Shown: positions 15,380 through 25,001, counted from the first letter of the stretch. The stretch: 32,632 nucleotides of DNA from JBAROU01 sp049642385 (GCA_049642385.1 JBAROU010000188.1:1-32632), one strand, 5' to 3'. Notes: generated by a model not told the origin, from the sequence alone. Numbers and translations: made by a program.

Positions 15380-16705
15380 CTAGTCCTCCCGCAGTATGCC
15401 GTCCGTTGTCAGGAGGCGCTGGCGGAACGACGCGACAGTCGCATCGTCGCCTTCCAGCGCGGCGCGGACGGCATGGTAAAGCTGCTCGGTCGTCGCGACG
15501 CAGTAGCGCATGCTCTCTGCAGCGACGCGGAGCGCGTCCTGGTACGGCGCAGGGCGTTCGGACGGCTCCTGCGTGCGGTGGCCGTTGATGATCAGCAAGC
15601 CGCGCTTCGTCTTACCGGCCGCGATCGCCTCCTCCAGCCGCTTGCGCAGCCGGTAGTGACTGTCCAGGCCCACGACGTCGTCGCTTGCGTCGACTTCGAA
15701 CGGCATCATCTCGCGCTGGCCGACGCCCTGCTCCAGCCACGCCTCCGCCGGCGCATCGATGTCGTCCGGCACGATGCGAAAGCCGAGTAGCGCCAGCGCC
15801 GCGCGCACGGGCTCCTCAAGACCGTACTTGCCGATCTGCCAGAGCAGCCTCCGGTGCCGTTCCAGCTCGTCGAGTGCTGTTTGGCTCTCCGCTAGCGCCT
15901 CACGCGCCTGCTCGACCTGGCCGGTCGTCTCGGCGAACGCTGCCTGGCGTTCGTTTAGACCGGGCAAATCGTAGCGGCTCAGCCACGACGGTGGTTTGCC
16001 CTGCGCGGAGATGCGCAGGGCCTGACGGATGCCCTCCTGGATCGCGTTCGAGAATGCGTAGCGTTGATCTCCTGTGGGCACGCGCGTTGGTGGTGGGAGG
16101 AAGACGGCGCGGCCGCGCTCGAGCGCCAGCTCGACGGCCACTGCCGCGCCACCGGTGCTACGGGCGAAGACACGCGCCGCACCCGCGAAGCCCGCCGTGT
16201 CGTCGGCGAAGTACGCGTGATAGGTGAGCTTACTGCGAAATTGGGCGACGAACGGCCCGAACGGATGGTCGTGCTCTGTCGACATGATCTCCGTCCCGTA
16301 TCCACGACGGAGCAGGGGAGCGCCGTAGCGCAGACCGGGCGGCGCCGGCAGCCAGAAGTACCGGTCGCAGCCAGCGAAGCCCGCGACCTGCTGGTGTACG
16401 GTGTTGGGATACGCGAAGCAGACGACCAGACCGTCATGCGCGAGCAGCCGTGCCGCCTCGTCCTGGCGGTCTTGCAGCAAATCGCCGAGCGCGATCGCAT
16501 CGGTTGCAGTCGGCGCGTTGACCACGCGTTCGTCGGAGCGCGTCTTATGCTCGACTTCGCCGGAGACGACCTCGTGGATGAGCTTCGAAAGTGCGCGAGG
16601 GTCGACGACGAGCGCGTCGTAGTCGAAGAACGACGGCGCGTTTGCGAAGGTAGCGTTGTCGACCTGGGGGCCGGGCATTGGGACGCCCAACGAGAGGATG
16701 CGCAT
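15380..16705 (-). CDS. Uncharacterised 441-residue protein with coiled coil and possible degenerate nuclease-like C-terminal domain
   Basis: No confident family. The N-terminal part (1-245) is mixed alpha/beta with FFDYDALVVDP near residue 30 and a basic/acidic segment after it. Residues about 250-285 form a Gln/Glu/Ala-rich coiled coil (TTGQVEQAREALAESQ). The last 150 residues look like the PD-(D/E)XK fold seen in some uncharacterised proteins: LGF..., FEVDAS where an E-x-K pair would be expected, then GLLIINGHR and a C-terminal ATTEQLYHAV. The Lys of the catalytic E-x-K is Asp here, so if the fold is right the site is probably inactive. It starts 8 nt after galU and is probably co-transcribed with it. 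Confidence 0.7.
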   Translation of the reverse strand: MRILSLGVPMPGPQVDNATFANAPSFFDYDALVVDPRALSKLIHEVVSGEVEHKTRSDERVVNAPTATDAIALGDLLQDRQDEAARLLAHDGLVVCFAYPNTVHQQVAGFAGCDRYFWLPAPPGLRYGAPLLRRGYGTEIMSTEHDHPFGPFVAQFRSKLTYHAYFADDTAGFAGAARVFARSTGGAAVAVELALERGRAVFLPPPTRVPTGDQRYAFSNAIQEGIRQALRISAQGKPPSWLSRYDLPGLNERQAAFAETTGQVEQAREALAESQTALDELERHRRLLWQIGKYGLEEPVRAALALLGFRIVPDDIDAPAEAWLEQGVGQREMMPFEVDASDDVVGLDSHYRLRKRLEEAIAAGKTKRGLLIINGHRTQEPSERPAPYQDALRVAAESMRYCVATTEQLYHAVRAALEGDDATVASFRQRLLTTDGILRED

Positions 16706-16713
16706 GGTCTGCC

Positions 16714-17583
16714 TCAGCCGTCCAAATCGAGCGAGCGCAGGTAGCTGCGGAATTCGGGGCCGATGTCGTCGCGCAAGAGCGCCAGCTCGACCGATGCCTT
16801 GAGCAGCCCGAGCGGCCGCCCCGTATCGTAGCGCCGGCCCTGGAAGCGGTAGGCGAACATCGGTTGATCCTGGCGCAGCAACGCGAGCGCGTCCGTGATC
16901 TGAAGCTCGCCCGCCGCGCCCGGCTGCGTCTTCTCGATCGCGCCGAAGATCTCCGGCGTGAGCACATAGCGGCCGACGATACCCAGGTTCGAAGGAGCAT
17001 CTTCCGGCTTCGGCTTCTCCACGAGCCCTCGAACGCGGTAGACGCCTTCACTTACCGGCTCGCCATCCACAATGCCGTAACTGGAGATCTCCTGCGGCGG
17101 TACCTCCTCCACCGCCAGGACGCAGCCGCCGTGCGCTTCGTAGACATCGATGAGCTGGCGGGCAGCGGGCACGTCGGAGACGATGACGTCGTCCGGGAAG
17201 AACAGCACGAACGGCTCGTCTCCAACCACGTGGCGAACTGTGAGCACCGCATCACCGATGCCTCGTTGCTCCTTCTGCCGTACGTAGACCACCTGCGCCA
17301 GATCGGCGATGCGCCTGATCTCCTCGAGCCGAGCGTGGTCGCCCTTCTCCAACAGCGTTCGCTCCAGCTCCAGCGATCGGTCGAAGTGATCTTCAACCGC
17401 TCGCTTGCCGGACGACGTGACGATAATGACCTGCTCCAAACCCGACCAGGCGGCCTCCTCCACGGTGTACTGGATGATCGGCTTGTCGATGATGGGGAGC
17501 GTCTCTTTGGGCTGCGCTTTTGTAGCGGGAAGGAGCCGCGTGCCGTAGCCGGCGGCGAGGATGACAGCCTTACGAACGCTCAC
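16714..17583 (-). CDS. galU: UTP--glucose-1-phosphate uridylyltransferase
   Basis: 289-residue nucleotidyltransferase, usual GalU length. It makes UDP-glucose from UTP and glucose-1-phosphate in the cytoplasm. The signature G-x-G-T-R-x-L-P-x-T-K-x-x-P-K occupies residues 12-26; FFPDD (the metal-binding Asp) is near residue 130, YGIVDG near 169 and the EKP motif near 189. GTG start at 17583 with CGGAGCC upstream and a promoter TTGCTG-N17-TAGAAT. It leads a unit with the 441-residue protein. UDP-glucose is a common GT4 donor, so it may feed the glycosyltransferase array 2.5 kb away (inference). Confidence 0.95.
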   Translation of the reverse strand: MSVRKAVILAAGYGTRLLPATKAQPKETLPIIDKPIIQYTVEEAAWSGLEQVIIVTSSGKRAVEDHFDRSLELERTLLEKGDHARLEEIRRIADLAQVVYVRQKEQRGIGDAVLTVRHVVGDEPFVLFFPDDVIVSDVPAARQLIDVYEAHGGCVLAVEEVPPQEISSYGIVDGEPVSEGVYRVRGLVEKPKPEDAPSNLGIVGRYVLTPEIFGAIEKTQPGAAGELQITDALALLRQDQPMFAYRFQGRRYDTGRPLGLLKASVELALLRDDIGPEFRSYLRSLDLDG

Positions 17584-17621
17584 GGGTCGAGGCTCCGATA
17601 CGAGACGTCATGGGTCGCCCA

Positions 17622-17650
17622 ATTCTAACCAGCGCATATGCCAGCAGCAA
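17622..17650 (-). promoter_or_regulatory. Promoter of galU
   Basis: Minus strand TTGCTG (17650-17645), 17-nt spacer, TAGAAT (17627-17622), placed just after the stop of the preceding 1170-residue gene, about 35-40 nt upstream of the GTG start. Same architecture as the tRNA-Arg promoter. Confidence 0.65.
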
Positions 17651-17660
17651 CTGAACGCGC

Positions 17661-20600
17661 TTATGGCGTGAGAGCCGTACCTAGTGTCGGCGTTGCGCTC
17701 GGGGTGGGCGAGCCTGTTGCCACCGGCGCTGGTTCGACGAGCACGTCGGCCAGCGGGAAGCTCCGCACCTCGGACGTAAGGCCGTCAGAGACGTACACGC
17801 GGTCGTCGAGGCCGAGCGTGATGCCCACAGGGCGGGATGTGATGTCCTGGGGCACCAGGTGCCAGGCGCCGAGCCACCTGCCGTCAACGCCGTACACGAT
17901 GACTTCGCCGTTTGCCGGGTCGGTCGCCAGGATCGTGCCGTCCTCGAGGGCGACGATGTAGGCGCGGTCGGTGACGCCGCGGCTACCCCACGATCCAATG
18001 CGGAACTCGCTCACGTAGGCGAAGTTCGCATCGAAGTGCTGGACGCGCCGGTTCCAGTAGTCTGCGACGTAGATGTCGCCGTCCGGCGCGATGCTGATGC
18101 TGCTCGGCTCGTCGAACTGCGCAGGGCCGGTGCCGGCCTGCCCGAACGTTTCGAGGAGCTGGCCGTCCGGCGTGTATTTGACGATGCGCTTGTTGCCGGT
18201 ATCGACGACGAAGAGATTGCCCACGCTATCGATGGCGAGATCGCGCGGACCGAAGAGGGTTTCGTTCGTTCCCCACGTGGCGACGAACTTGAGATCTGCG
18301 TCGAACTTCTGGATGCGATAGTTCCAGGTGTCTGCGACGTAGACGTTACCGTCGTCGTCGATCGCGATGCCCCACGGACCATCGTCGATTTCGTAATCGG
18401 GATTGCGCGGATTGCCGAACTGGCCCGGACCACTTCCGGGTTCGCCCACGGCCGCGAGGAACGTCCCATCCGGCGCGAACTTCTCGATGCGCTGGTTCAG
18501 CGTGTCGGCGACGTAGATGTTGCCTTCGGCATCTGTCGTCAGGCCAGCGGGCTGCATGAACTGGCCGTCGCCCTTGCCTGGCTCGCCGATGACGCTCTGG
18601 CTGTCCTCAGGGATCGTGCCCTCCACCTGAGGCGTCTGCGTGGGCACCGCCTCGATCGGCTCGTCGCCGAAGAAGTACGCCACACGGTCAGGCGTCTCCG
18701 TCTCGTCGCCGGGGACAAGCCGGTCGATGAAGTAGCTACGCCAGGTGGGGATATAGGCGCCGCTGAAGACCTTGCCTAAGAAGCTGAGTGGCTCGATCCC
18801 GCGGTACCTATCGTGGAACCACCACATGTGGCGGTACTCTTGCGAGAACGCCACCTTGTCTGCGTAGTTCTGCTCGATCTGGTCCCGGTTGGAAATGTCG
18901 ATCAGCGCGACGCTGTTGGGCTCCGGTACATAGCTCTCGACCGAGGCGAGCGGGCCGGAATTATAGTTGCGCAGGTACCACGGCAAGGGCCAGACGTTGA
19001 TGCTATTGTCGTACACAATGTGCATACTCTTGCCCAGTCCGGTTTGGTCAGCGTAGGCCTCGATTTCCGCCATGATCTTGTCGAGGTCGGGAGATCCTTG
19101 GGCGTAGATGAGCAGCTCCGGTGGTGCGCCACCCGGTCCCGCGTCCGTATACGCCGGGCCCTGGTCGTAGTTGGCGTTGACGCTGGCGCGGATGGTGAAC
19201 ACGCCGAGCGCCGCGACGAGCGCAATCACCGCAACCTGGCCGGCGAGCTGCCACGAGCCGTAACGCAGCGCGCCAAGCACCGCGATCGCCGCCGCAACTA
19301 CGAAGAGCCACGCGAGCACCCCCGCGCCGGACGCTGGCCCTGCCGCTTGGAAGATGGCCGCTGCGATGAGCGCGCAAGCTGCGGCAATCGCAACCGGGAT
19401 CAACGGATGAAGCGCGAAGCCTGCGGAAGGTGGTGCGGGAGCCGGCGCAGGCGCGGGCGCAGGCTCGGTGGTTGAGGCGCGACGTCGGCGGCGCCTCGGC
19501 TCGGTGGGCTCCATAGGGGGCGCACGTAACGCGTTGTATGCGTTCACCTGCGCCCAGAGCGCCTCGCAGATGTCGTTCAGGATGCGCGCGGCCAGGAGCG
19601 CGAGCGGAAGAGCGAGGTGCATACTGAGCCAGGGCATCTTCTCTCCCGCGACGGTGATGGCGTAGAATATCGCCAACGTCCAGTAGATGAGGAACTTGAG
19701 GACCTGGTCCATCGGCAGTAAGAAGATCACGCCGATCGCCGTGATGAAGGCGAGGTGGATGTGTGCCCCTCCGATGAGCGGGAAGTCTTGCGGCATGATG
19801 CTGAACGCGAAGATCAGGATGATCGCAGAACCGGCGAGGAAACTGTGCTCAAGCCGGCCTCGGAAGGCGTAATAGAGCGTGCCGCCCAACCCGACGACCA
19901 TTGGTAGGAACTCGTATACGGGCACGAACATGAAATAGTAATAGTTCGGCTGGTTGCCGCGGCGCACAAGCTGCTGATCGAGCCAGTAGTCCAGCGATCC
20001 CCAGATGCCGGTCCAGAAACCGCCCGCATCCGTGCCGGAGCCCGTCCAGAAGTGACCGTTGATCGGGTTCCAGATGTCGCCGCCGTTCGCGAAGAACGTT
20101 GTGTAGAGGAGGAAAAACGGGATGTAAAAGATGGCGGCTGATCTCGCCCAGACGCGGGAGTTCCACATCAGCCCGATCGCTGCCGTGGCGGCGATGGCGG
20201 CAAACACGCTCGTGCGCATCAGCGCACCCTCGCCCATGTACGTGCCCTGGCCGATGAACGGCACCTCCTGGATCGCCGCAGCGAACTGGGGCAGGGCGAA
20301 TGTGCCCAAGATAATCATCAAGTGCCCTGACGGCGGCATCGTCGTCAGTGACCAGCGCTTGCGTGATTCTTCCAGCAGCGGCCAAAACGCGGCGATCAGC
20401 CAGCCGAGCGGGATGAGTACTGCGTACGCCAGCGCCGCCTCGATCGGTTTGAACGTGCGAGAGGCGCTGAGCTGTGCGTAGAGGTCCTGCGCCAGCTGGA
20501 TCTCCAGGTAGACCAGGAAGATCCCGGTCGTCATGTAGGTGACTTCCTTCGTCGCGAAGCCGAGCATCAGAAGCGCAGGGATGCCGTAGAGGTAGCCCTC

Positions 20601-21173
20601 CTTCAGGTCCTTCATGTAGCGAAGCATGAGGATCGCGATGCCCAGTGTGTAGACCGCGATGTAGATGTCGTTGCGAGCGAAGCGGCTGAGGTAGAGCAAG
20701 ATCGGCGAGAACGCGATCAGCGCTGCGGCGATGAACGCGCCCGTCCTCCCCAGGAAGCCACGTAGAAAGAATGGCATCCCAACGAGCGCCGTGCCGAACA
20801 GCGCCGGAACCAGGCGGCCGGTGAAGTCGGTGTCACCGAAGATTTTGAAGACCCCGGCCGTGAGGAAGATCTGGAACGGGCCGTGATACGTAGGGTCGTG
20901 GGAGTAGGTACCCCAGTCGCGAAGAGATCCCAGGCCATCCTCGAAGATGGACGTGCCTTTTCCGGCCAGCAGCCAGCTGTACCACACGTGGATGCTCTCA
21001 TCATGGTGGATCGCTCGCCCGCCGAGACCCACCAGGCGCAGCACGAGGCCAAGCATCATGATTCCGACGATGAGGCTGACTTCCCAGTTGCGCGCGACGA
21101 AGGAGGTGAGCTGGCCGCGGTCCATTTGCCGTTCGGACCAGTAGGTGCGGAGTCGGCCTGCAGTCGTCGTCAT
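17661..21173 (-). CDS. Agl23-like (TIGR03663) GT39-type membrane protein with C-terminal NHL propeller
   Basis: 1170-residue protein in three parts. Residues about 30-550 form roughly ten membrane helices of the GT39/GT-C type, with the TIGR03663 hallmarks DE (Asp58-Glu59, HHDES) and HGP (97-99). An Ala-Pro-rich linker near 565-585 and further helices to about 660 follow, then a soluble region. Residues about 858-1150 hold six NHL repeats (YVADTLNQRI, YVADTWNYRI, FVVDTGNKRI, YVADYWNRRV and two weaker ones), enough for a six-bladed propeller, probably extracytoplasmic. ATG at 21173 lies 4 nt after the stop of the YYY-family gene; the frame is open 20 codons further but overlaps it. Function in this family is not established; lipid-linked sugar transfer or flipping is inferred. 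Confidence 0.88.
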   Translation of the reverse strand: MTTTAGRLRTYWSERQMDRGQLTSFVARNWEVSLIVGIMMLGLVLRLVGLGGRAIHHDESIHVWYSWLLAGKGTSIFEDGLGSLRDWGTYSHDPTYHGPFQIFLTAGVFKIFGDTDFTGRLVPALFGTALVGMPFFLRGFLGRTGAFIAAALIAFSPILLYLSRFARNDIYIAVYTLGIAILMLRYMKDLKEGYLYGIPALLMLGFATKEVTYMTTGIFLVYLEIQLAQDLYAQLSASRTFKPIEAALAYAVLIPLGWLIAAFWPLLEESRKRWSLTTMPPSGHLMIILGTFALPQFAAAIQEVPFIGQGTYMGEGALMRTSVFAAIAATAAIGLMWNSRVWARSAAIFYIPFFLLYTTFFANGGDIWNPINGHFWTGSGTDAGGFWTGIWGSLDYWLDQQLVRRGNQPNYYYFMFVPVYEFLPMVVGLGGTLYYAFRGRLEHSFLAGSAIILIFAFSIMPQDFPLIGGAHIHLAFITAIGVIFLLPMDQVLKFLIYWTLAIFYAITVAGEKMPWLSMHLALPLALLAARILNDICEALWAQVNAYNALRAPPMEPTEPRRRRRRASTTEPAPAPAPAPAPPSAGFALHPLIPVAIAAACALIAAAIFQAAGPASGAGVLAWLFVVAAAIAVLGALRYGSWQLAGQVAVIALVAALGVFTIRASVNANYDQGPAYTDAGPGGAPPELLIYAQGSPDLDKIMAEIEAYADQTGLGKSMHIVYDNSINVWPLPWYLRNYNSGPLASVESYVPEPNSVALIDISNRDQIEQNYADKVAFSQEYRHMWWFHDRYRGIEPLSFLGKVFSGAYIPTWRSYFIDRLVPGDETETPDRVAYFFGDEPIEAVPTQTPQVEGTIPEDSQSVIGEPGKGDGQFMQPAGLTTDAEGNIYVADTLNQRIEKFAPDGTFLAAVGEPGSGPGQFGNPRNPDYEIDDGPWGIAIDDDGNVYVADTWNYRIQKFDADLKFVATWGTNETLFGPRDLAIDSVGNLFVVDTGNKRIVKYTPDGQLLETFGQAGTGPAQFDEPSSISIAPDGDIYVADYWNRRVQHFDANFAYVSEFRIGSWGSRGVTDRAYIVALEDGTILATDPANGEVIVYGVDGRWLGAWHLVPQDITSRPVGITLGLDDRVYVSDGLTSEVRSFPLADVLVEPAPVATGSPTPSATPTLGTALTP

Positions 21174-21177
21174 GCGT

Positions 21178-23883
21178 CTACCCGCGTGTGGCCGCCCCCA
21201 AGGCAGCGCTGTTGACGCGATAGACCGCGACATCGCCTTGCATGAAGACCTGCTCGAAGAGATCGCTGAACTGCTCGACCGTTACCTGGCCGTATGCGGT
21301 GCGTTCGACGGGGCTGAGGAACACGTACTTCACGTGGTATTTCTCAAGCACTGATCTTACCTGATCTAGATCGGTGCTGGTGTACAGCGTCTGAAGGTCT
21401 TCCGGCCGGCCGATCTGCTCCTTGTCATCGCCGTGCCACTGCCGTTCATGGCCCATCCAGCCCAGGATCGTGGGCAGCCCGGTCGCGCCGGCGACCCGGC
21501 TCTTGTCGTCCTGATAGGAATCGCCCACCGCCTGGGCGACCACGGGCTGACCGCCCTGGTTGCGTAGCCACTCGATTGCTGCGAACTCGTCCGGGTTCGA
21601 TCGCTTGAGGTAGTCTAGGCCATCGAGGGTTCTGAGCGGGTTATTGAAGTTGTTCGTGCGCTCGAAGCTGGCAAGCACGGGGTAGGTAAACGCTGCGAGC
21701 AACACAGCAACGATCGCCCCGCTCCACGCTGCTCGCCAGGACAGGGCTCCGCTCGAGGTCGCCGCCGCCTCCGCGCCGGCGTCGCTCGCGCGCCAGAGCA
21801 GCACGAGAGCGCTGCTGACGGCGAAGAACAGCCCCGCGCCCATGATCGCTGCGATGATCACCAGCAGCGCCGGCGTGTCGTGGACGATGACGATGCCGGC
21901 GATCGCCCCGGCCAACGTGGTCGCAACAACCGCGAGCTCGCCCCACGACCAGCCGCCCAGCGACGGCTCGAACACGACGTTGCGTGGCATTGAGAGAGCG
22001 GGCATTCGGAAGCTGCTCGCCAGCTCGTACAAAACGAAACCACCGGCGATGCTGAGCAGCAGCCACGCCTGATAGTAGAGCTTGAAGACGGTATTCATGC
22101 GGCTATTGAAGCCATCCTGAATGAAGAAGAACTCCGATCCCAGGATGAGCAGCGCCGCCGTGGCCGCGAGCGCGAGCGCATAAACGTGACTGAGACGCTT
22201 CTCTCGCTCATGCTGGGCGGCGGCGACCTCGTGGACGAGCGCGAGTATGAGCAGCCCAAGCGACGCGCCTACGAACAGCACCGTGAACCATGCGAACCCG
22301 CGGTCGCCGATGCGCGTCCAAAGGCCGGCCTCCGCCTCGTTCAGCCGGATGCCCTTCGGCAACGCGTCCAAGATCTTCGCGAAGCCGTCCCAGACGACCC
22401 AGAGGCCCAGGAGCGTAACGGCCGGCGCCAGCGACCACAGCACCGCCTGTAGTGTCACATGTTGCTTGCCTTGGCTCAGTCGCCAGACGGCGTAGGGCAG
22501 CACGAGCAGCGCGAACGGCCCCCAGACCAGGAGCGCGTGGAACAACCGCGTGCCGCCGCGCCAGTCGGCGGTAAAGCCGGCGGCCTGACTATCGAAGCCA
22601 CCAAAGAAGAACGGAGTGTACGCCAGGAACGCCGCGATGAAGAGCGGCAGCACGAATCCCAGCGTGTCAACCAGTGTCCACCACGACCAGCGTTCGGCAT
22701 TCAGGCGGTTGTGGACCAGCGCGACGAGAAACAGCACAAACGCGATCGTTGGCATGTCCCAGGTGTTGATGAACGCCAGCGCGCCCAGCATGATCGCGAG
22801 CGCTGGCAACCAGAGCGGCCGCTCGAGCCAGTAGACGAGGTCGAGCGGGCTCTCGGAGCGTAACAGCGCGAGTGCTCCACCGAGGGCCAGCAGGATGAAA
22901 GGAATCGACATAACGTGTGGATGCATGTCGCCGAGCAGGAAGCTGAAGAAGGGAAATTCGTGGATACCCCAGAGGCCGTCTGAGACTTGGATCACGCGCG
23001 TGGCTCGGAACCAGAACCAGAACTGGTCCGGGTACCAGTGTTCGCTGTTGTATGGGAGGAGCCCGCCGCCCCCGCTCGCGTCGTTGACGTCGAGCCAGCG
23101 ATAAAACCCCGCCGAACCGATGTTGCTTGAGGCGAGCCACTCCAGGATGCCCTCCAGGTTGCCCATGGCCGCCAGCAGCAACGCTGCGACGACGCCGAAC
23201 GCCATCGGACGCCAGGGCGGGCGCGCGGGTACGTCGTCGGAAGGCTCGCTCGTGGTCGATTCGCTCCGCAACGTAGCGAGGTTGTAGACGAGACCGAACA
23301 CCGCCGTCGCGCTCAGCGCGACGATCATCGCCAGCCCGAGGTTGTAGCCGACGCTCGTCGCTACTGCGCTCAGTCGAGTGATGATCGACACGATCAAGTA
23401 ACCGAAGTAGTAGTAACTCACGTTCTCGCCTGCAAGCCACGGGTCTTGCGGCGGATAGCTGTCAGCGCGGGTGACGGCGTTCAGGAACATGAAGTCCATC
23501 GGCTGTTCAGTGCCGATGATGTCACCCACGTATGAACGCAGATATGCAGCAGTGATGAAGGCGAGGAAGAAGATCGCCTCGGTGACCAGGATCAGCCAGA
23601 TGTGGTCGCGCGCGAACGCGACTAGCTCATCGCGCTGGCGCCAGACGACGATCCCCGAGCCGATCATGAGCAGAAAGATCGCACCCCAGATGCCGCCGGT
23701 GCTGTTGGGCAGGATGCCGATGACGTTCAGGATCCAGAAGACGTAGCCGACCAGCAGCAGCGCGAATGGCTTCGCGAGCGTGTAGCCCCTGTCGGGCAGC
23801 CGGTGGAAGAGGGCGAGGGCGAGGGGAAGCAGCGCGAACGCCACCACCTGCGTCATCACCCACCAGCGGAGGGTTTCTGACAT
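21178..23883 (-). CDS. DUF2298 / Chlor_Arch_YYY polytopic membrane protein
   Basis: 901-residue, very hydrophobic protein with many membrane helices across its length and a C-terminal soluble tail containing a YxDDKSRVAGATGLPT segment. The family's YYYxG signature is at residues about 157-161 (SYYYFG). TIGR03662 members are known from Chloroflexi and archaea and have no assigned reaction; they tend to lie near TIGR03663 proteins, which is the case here (the next gene starts 4 nt downstream). The two probably work as one membrane complex. ATG at 23883; the 70-bp gap behind it holds a small hairpin (23901-23917) but no good promoter, so co-transcription with ftsY is possible. Confidence 0.88.
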   Translation of the reverse strand: MSETLRWWVMTQVVAFALLPLALALFHRLPDRGYTLAKPFALLLVGYVFWILNVIGILPNSTGGIWGAIFLLMIGSGIVVWRQRDELVAFARDHIWLILVTEAIFFLAFITAAYLRSYVGDIIGTEQPMDFMFLNAVTRADSYPPQDPWLAGENVSYYYFGYLIVSIITRLSAVATSVGYNLGLAMIVALSATAVFGLVYNLATLRSESTTSEPSDDVPARPPWRPMAFGVVAALLLAAMGNLEGILEWLASSNIGSAGFYRWLDVNDASGGGGLLPYNSEHWYPDQFWFWFRATRVIQVSDGLWGIHEFPFFSFLLGDMHPHVMSIPFILLALGGALALLRSESPLDLVYWLERPLWLPALAIMLGALAFINTWDMPTIAFVLFLVALVHNRLNAERWSWWTLVDTLGFVLPLFIAAFLAYTPFFFGGFDSQAAGFTADWRGGTRLFHALLVWGPFALLVLPYAVWRLSQGKQHVTLQAVLWSLAPAVTLLGLWVVWDGFAKILDALPKGIRLNEAEAGLWTRIGDRGFAWFTVLFVGASLGLLILALVHEVAAAQHEREKRLSHVYALALAATAALLILGSEFFFIQDGFNSRMNTVFKLYYQAWLLLSIAGGFVLYELASSFRMPALSMPRNVVFEPSLGGWSWGELAVVATTLAGAIAGIVIVHDTPALLVIIAAIMGAGLFFAVSSALVLLWRASDAGAEAAATSSGALSWRAAWSGAIVAVLLAAFTYPVLASFERTNNFNNPLRTLDGLDYLKRSNPDEFAAIEWLRNQGGQPVVAQAVGDSYQDDKSRVAGATGLPTILGWMGHERQWHGDDKEQIGRPEDLQTLYTSTDLDQVRSVLEKYHVKYVFLSPVERTAYGQVTVEQFSDLFEQVFMQGDVAVYRVNSAALGAATRG

Positions 23884-23900
23884 GTGCCGATCCGAATAGT

Positions 23901-23917
23901 AACGCCTAGGTGGCGTT
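23901..23917 (-). promoter_or_regulatory. Short hairpin between ftsY and the YYY gene
   Basis: AACGCC / GGCGTT perfect 6-bp inverted repeat with a 5-nt loop, 36 nt after the ftsY stop and 17 nt before the DUF2298 start. Too short and lacking a T-run to call a terminator; could be leader structure. Confidence 0.25.
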
Positions 23918-23953
23918 CAGCCTAACAAACCGAATCTAGCGTGGCCGTTGAGG

Positions 23954-24988
23954 CTAGCGGAAGAGGGCGTCCACGAAGGCGCTGGGGGAGAAGGGCGTCA
24001 GGTCCTCAGGGCGTTCGCCGGTGCCCACGAAGCGCACCGGAATGCCAAGCTGGTCGCAGACGGCGAAGACGATGCCCCCCTTAGAGGAGCCGTCCAGCTT
24101 GGTCAGGCAGACCGACGTCACCTCGACCGCCTCGGTGAAAGCCTGCGCCTGGATCAGGGCGTTCTGCCCTGTGGTCGCGTCGAGCACGAGGAGCGCTTCG
24201 TGTGGAGCGGAGGGGTCGTGGCGCTCGATGATGCGCCGGATCTTGCGCAGCTCCTCCATCAAGTTGAACTTCGTGTGCAGCCGGCCCGCGGTGTCGATGA
24301 TCACGACATCGACGTTGCGGCTCTTCGCTGCCTCGAGCGCGTCGAAGACGACCGCGCCCGGATCGGCGCCTTGTTTGTGCGCGATCACGTCGACGCCCAG
24401 GCGTTCGCCCCATTCCTTGAGCTGGTCGATCGCGGCGGCGCGGAAGGTGTCACCGGCGGCGATGATGGGCTCCTGGCCTTCGGCGCGAAGGATGTGGGCG
24501 AGCTTTGCGATGGTGGTGGTCTTGCCCGTGCCGTTGACGCCCAGCACCAGGATCACAGCGGGCTTGGGCGGAGCACCGTTCGCACTCCAGAACTGCCCGC
24601 TGCCTGCGGGCGCTTCGAGGATGTCGACCAGTGTGTCGCGCAGGAGCCCGCGCACATCCTCAGCCTTCTTCACGCCGCCCTGATCGACCTCGGTGCGCAC
24701 GCGGTCGAGGATCGTCTGCGTGGTGGCGACGCCGGCGTCGGCGCCGATGAGCAGCTCTTCCAGCTCCTCCCACAGCTCCTCGTCTATATCACCGCGGTCG
24801 AACAGGTCGGTGATGTGGCCGAACCAGCTGCGCTTGGTGCGCGCGAGCGCCTCCTCGGTGCGTTCCTGCACCTCTTCGAGGAGCTGGACGTCATCTGCGG
24901 GGTCAGCTTCGGCGACGGCCTCAGGCGCCTCTGCGACGCCTGCGGCGGCTTCATCGGCCCTACGGGAGCGGCGAAAGATACGGAACAG
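23954..24988 (-). CDS. ftsY: Signal recognition particle receptor FtsY (CTG start)
   Basis: 344-residue SRP receptor GTPase that docks SRP-bound ribosomes at the membrane. An acidic A-like region precedes the N domain; G motifs are G1 GVNGTGKTT, G2 DTFRAAA, G3 DTAGR, G4 TKLD and a GTGE closing loop. The only strong Shine-Dalgarno, AGGAGGT at 24995-25001, lies 6 nt before CTG at 24988, giving an N-terminus LFRIFRRSRR (read as Met-FRIFRRSRR), typical of FtsY membrane-targeting starts. The next candidate, TTG at 25051, has no SD and coincides with the -35 box of the ftsY promoter. CTG is therefore preferred. Normally next to smc; here two plus-strand genes separate them. Confidence 0.9.
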   Translation of the reverse strand: MFRIFRRSRRADEAAAGVAEAPEAVAEADPADDVQLLEEVQERTEEALARTKRSWFGHITDLFDRGDIDEELWEELEELLIGADAGVATTQTILDRVRTEVDQGGVKKAEDVRGLLRDTLVDILEAPAGSGQFWSANGAPPKPAVILVLGVNGTGKTTTIAKLAHILRAEGQEPIIAAGDTFRAAAIDQLKEWGERLGVDVIAHKQGADPGAVVFDALEAAKSRNVDVVIIDTAGRLHTKFNLMEELRKIRRIIERHDPSAPHEALLVLDATTGQNALIQAQAFTEAVEVTSVCLTKLDGSSKGGIVFAVCDQLGIPVRFVGTGERPEDLTPFSPSAFVDALFR

Positions 24989-24994
24989 GGTGTG

Positions 24995-25001
24995 ACCTCC
25001 T
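24995..25001 (-). promoter_or_regulatory. Shine-Dalgarno of ftsY
   Basis: AGGAGGT on the minus strand, 6 nt before CTG at 24988. It decides the start because no ATG, GTG or TTG follows at a usable distance. Confidence 0.75.

Noticed and set aside
19420..19510. GC-rich AP-repeat-coding stretch as a satellite or CRISPR-like repeat
   Set aside because: It is a low-complexity Ala-Pro linker inside the 1170-residue membrane protein; the repeat unit is too short and irregular for an array.
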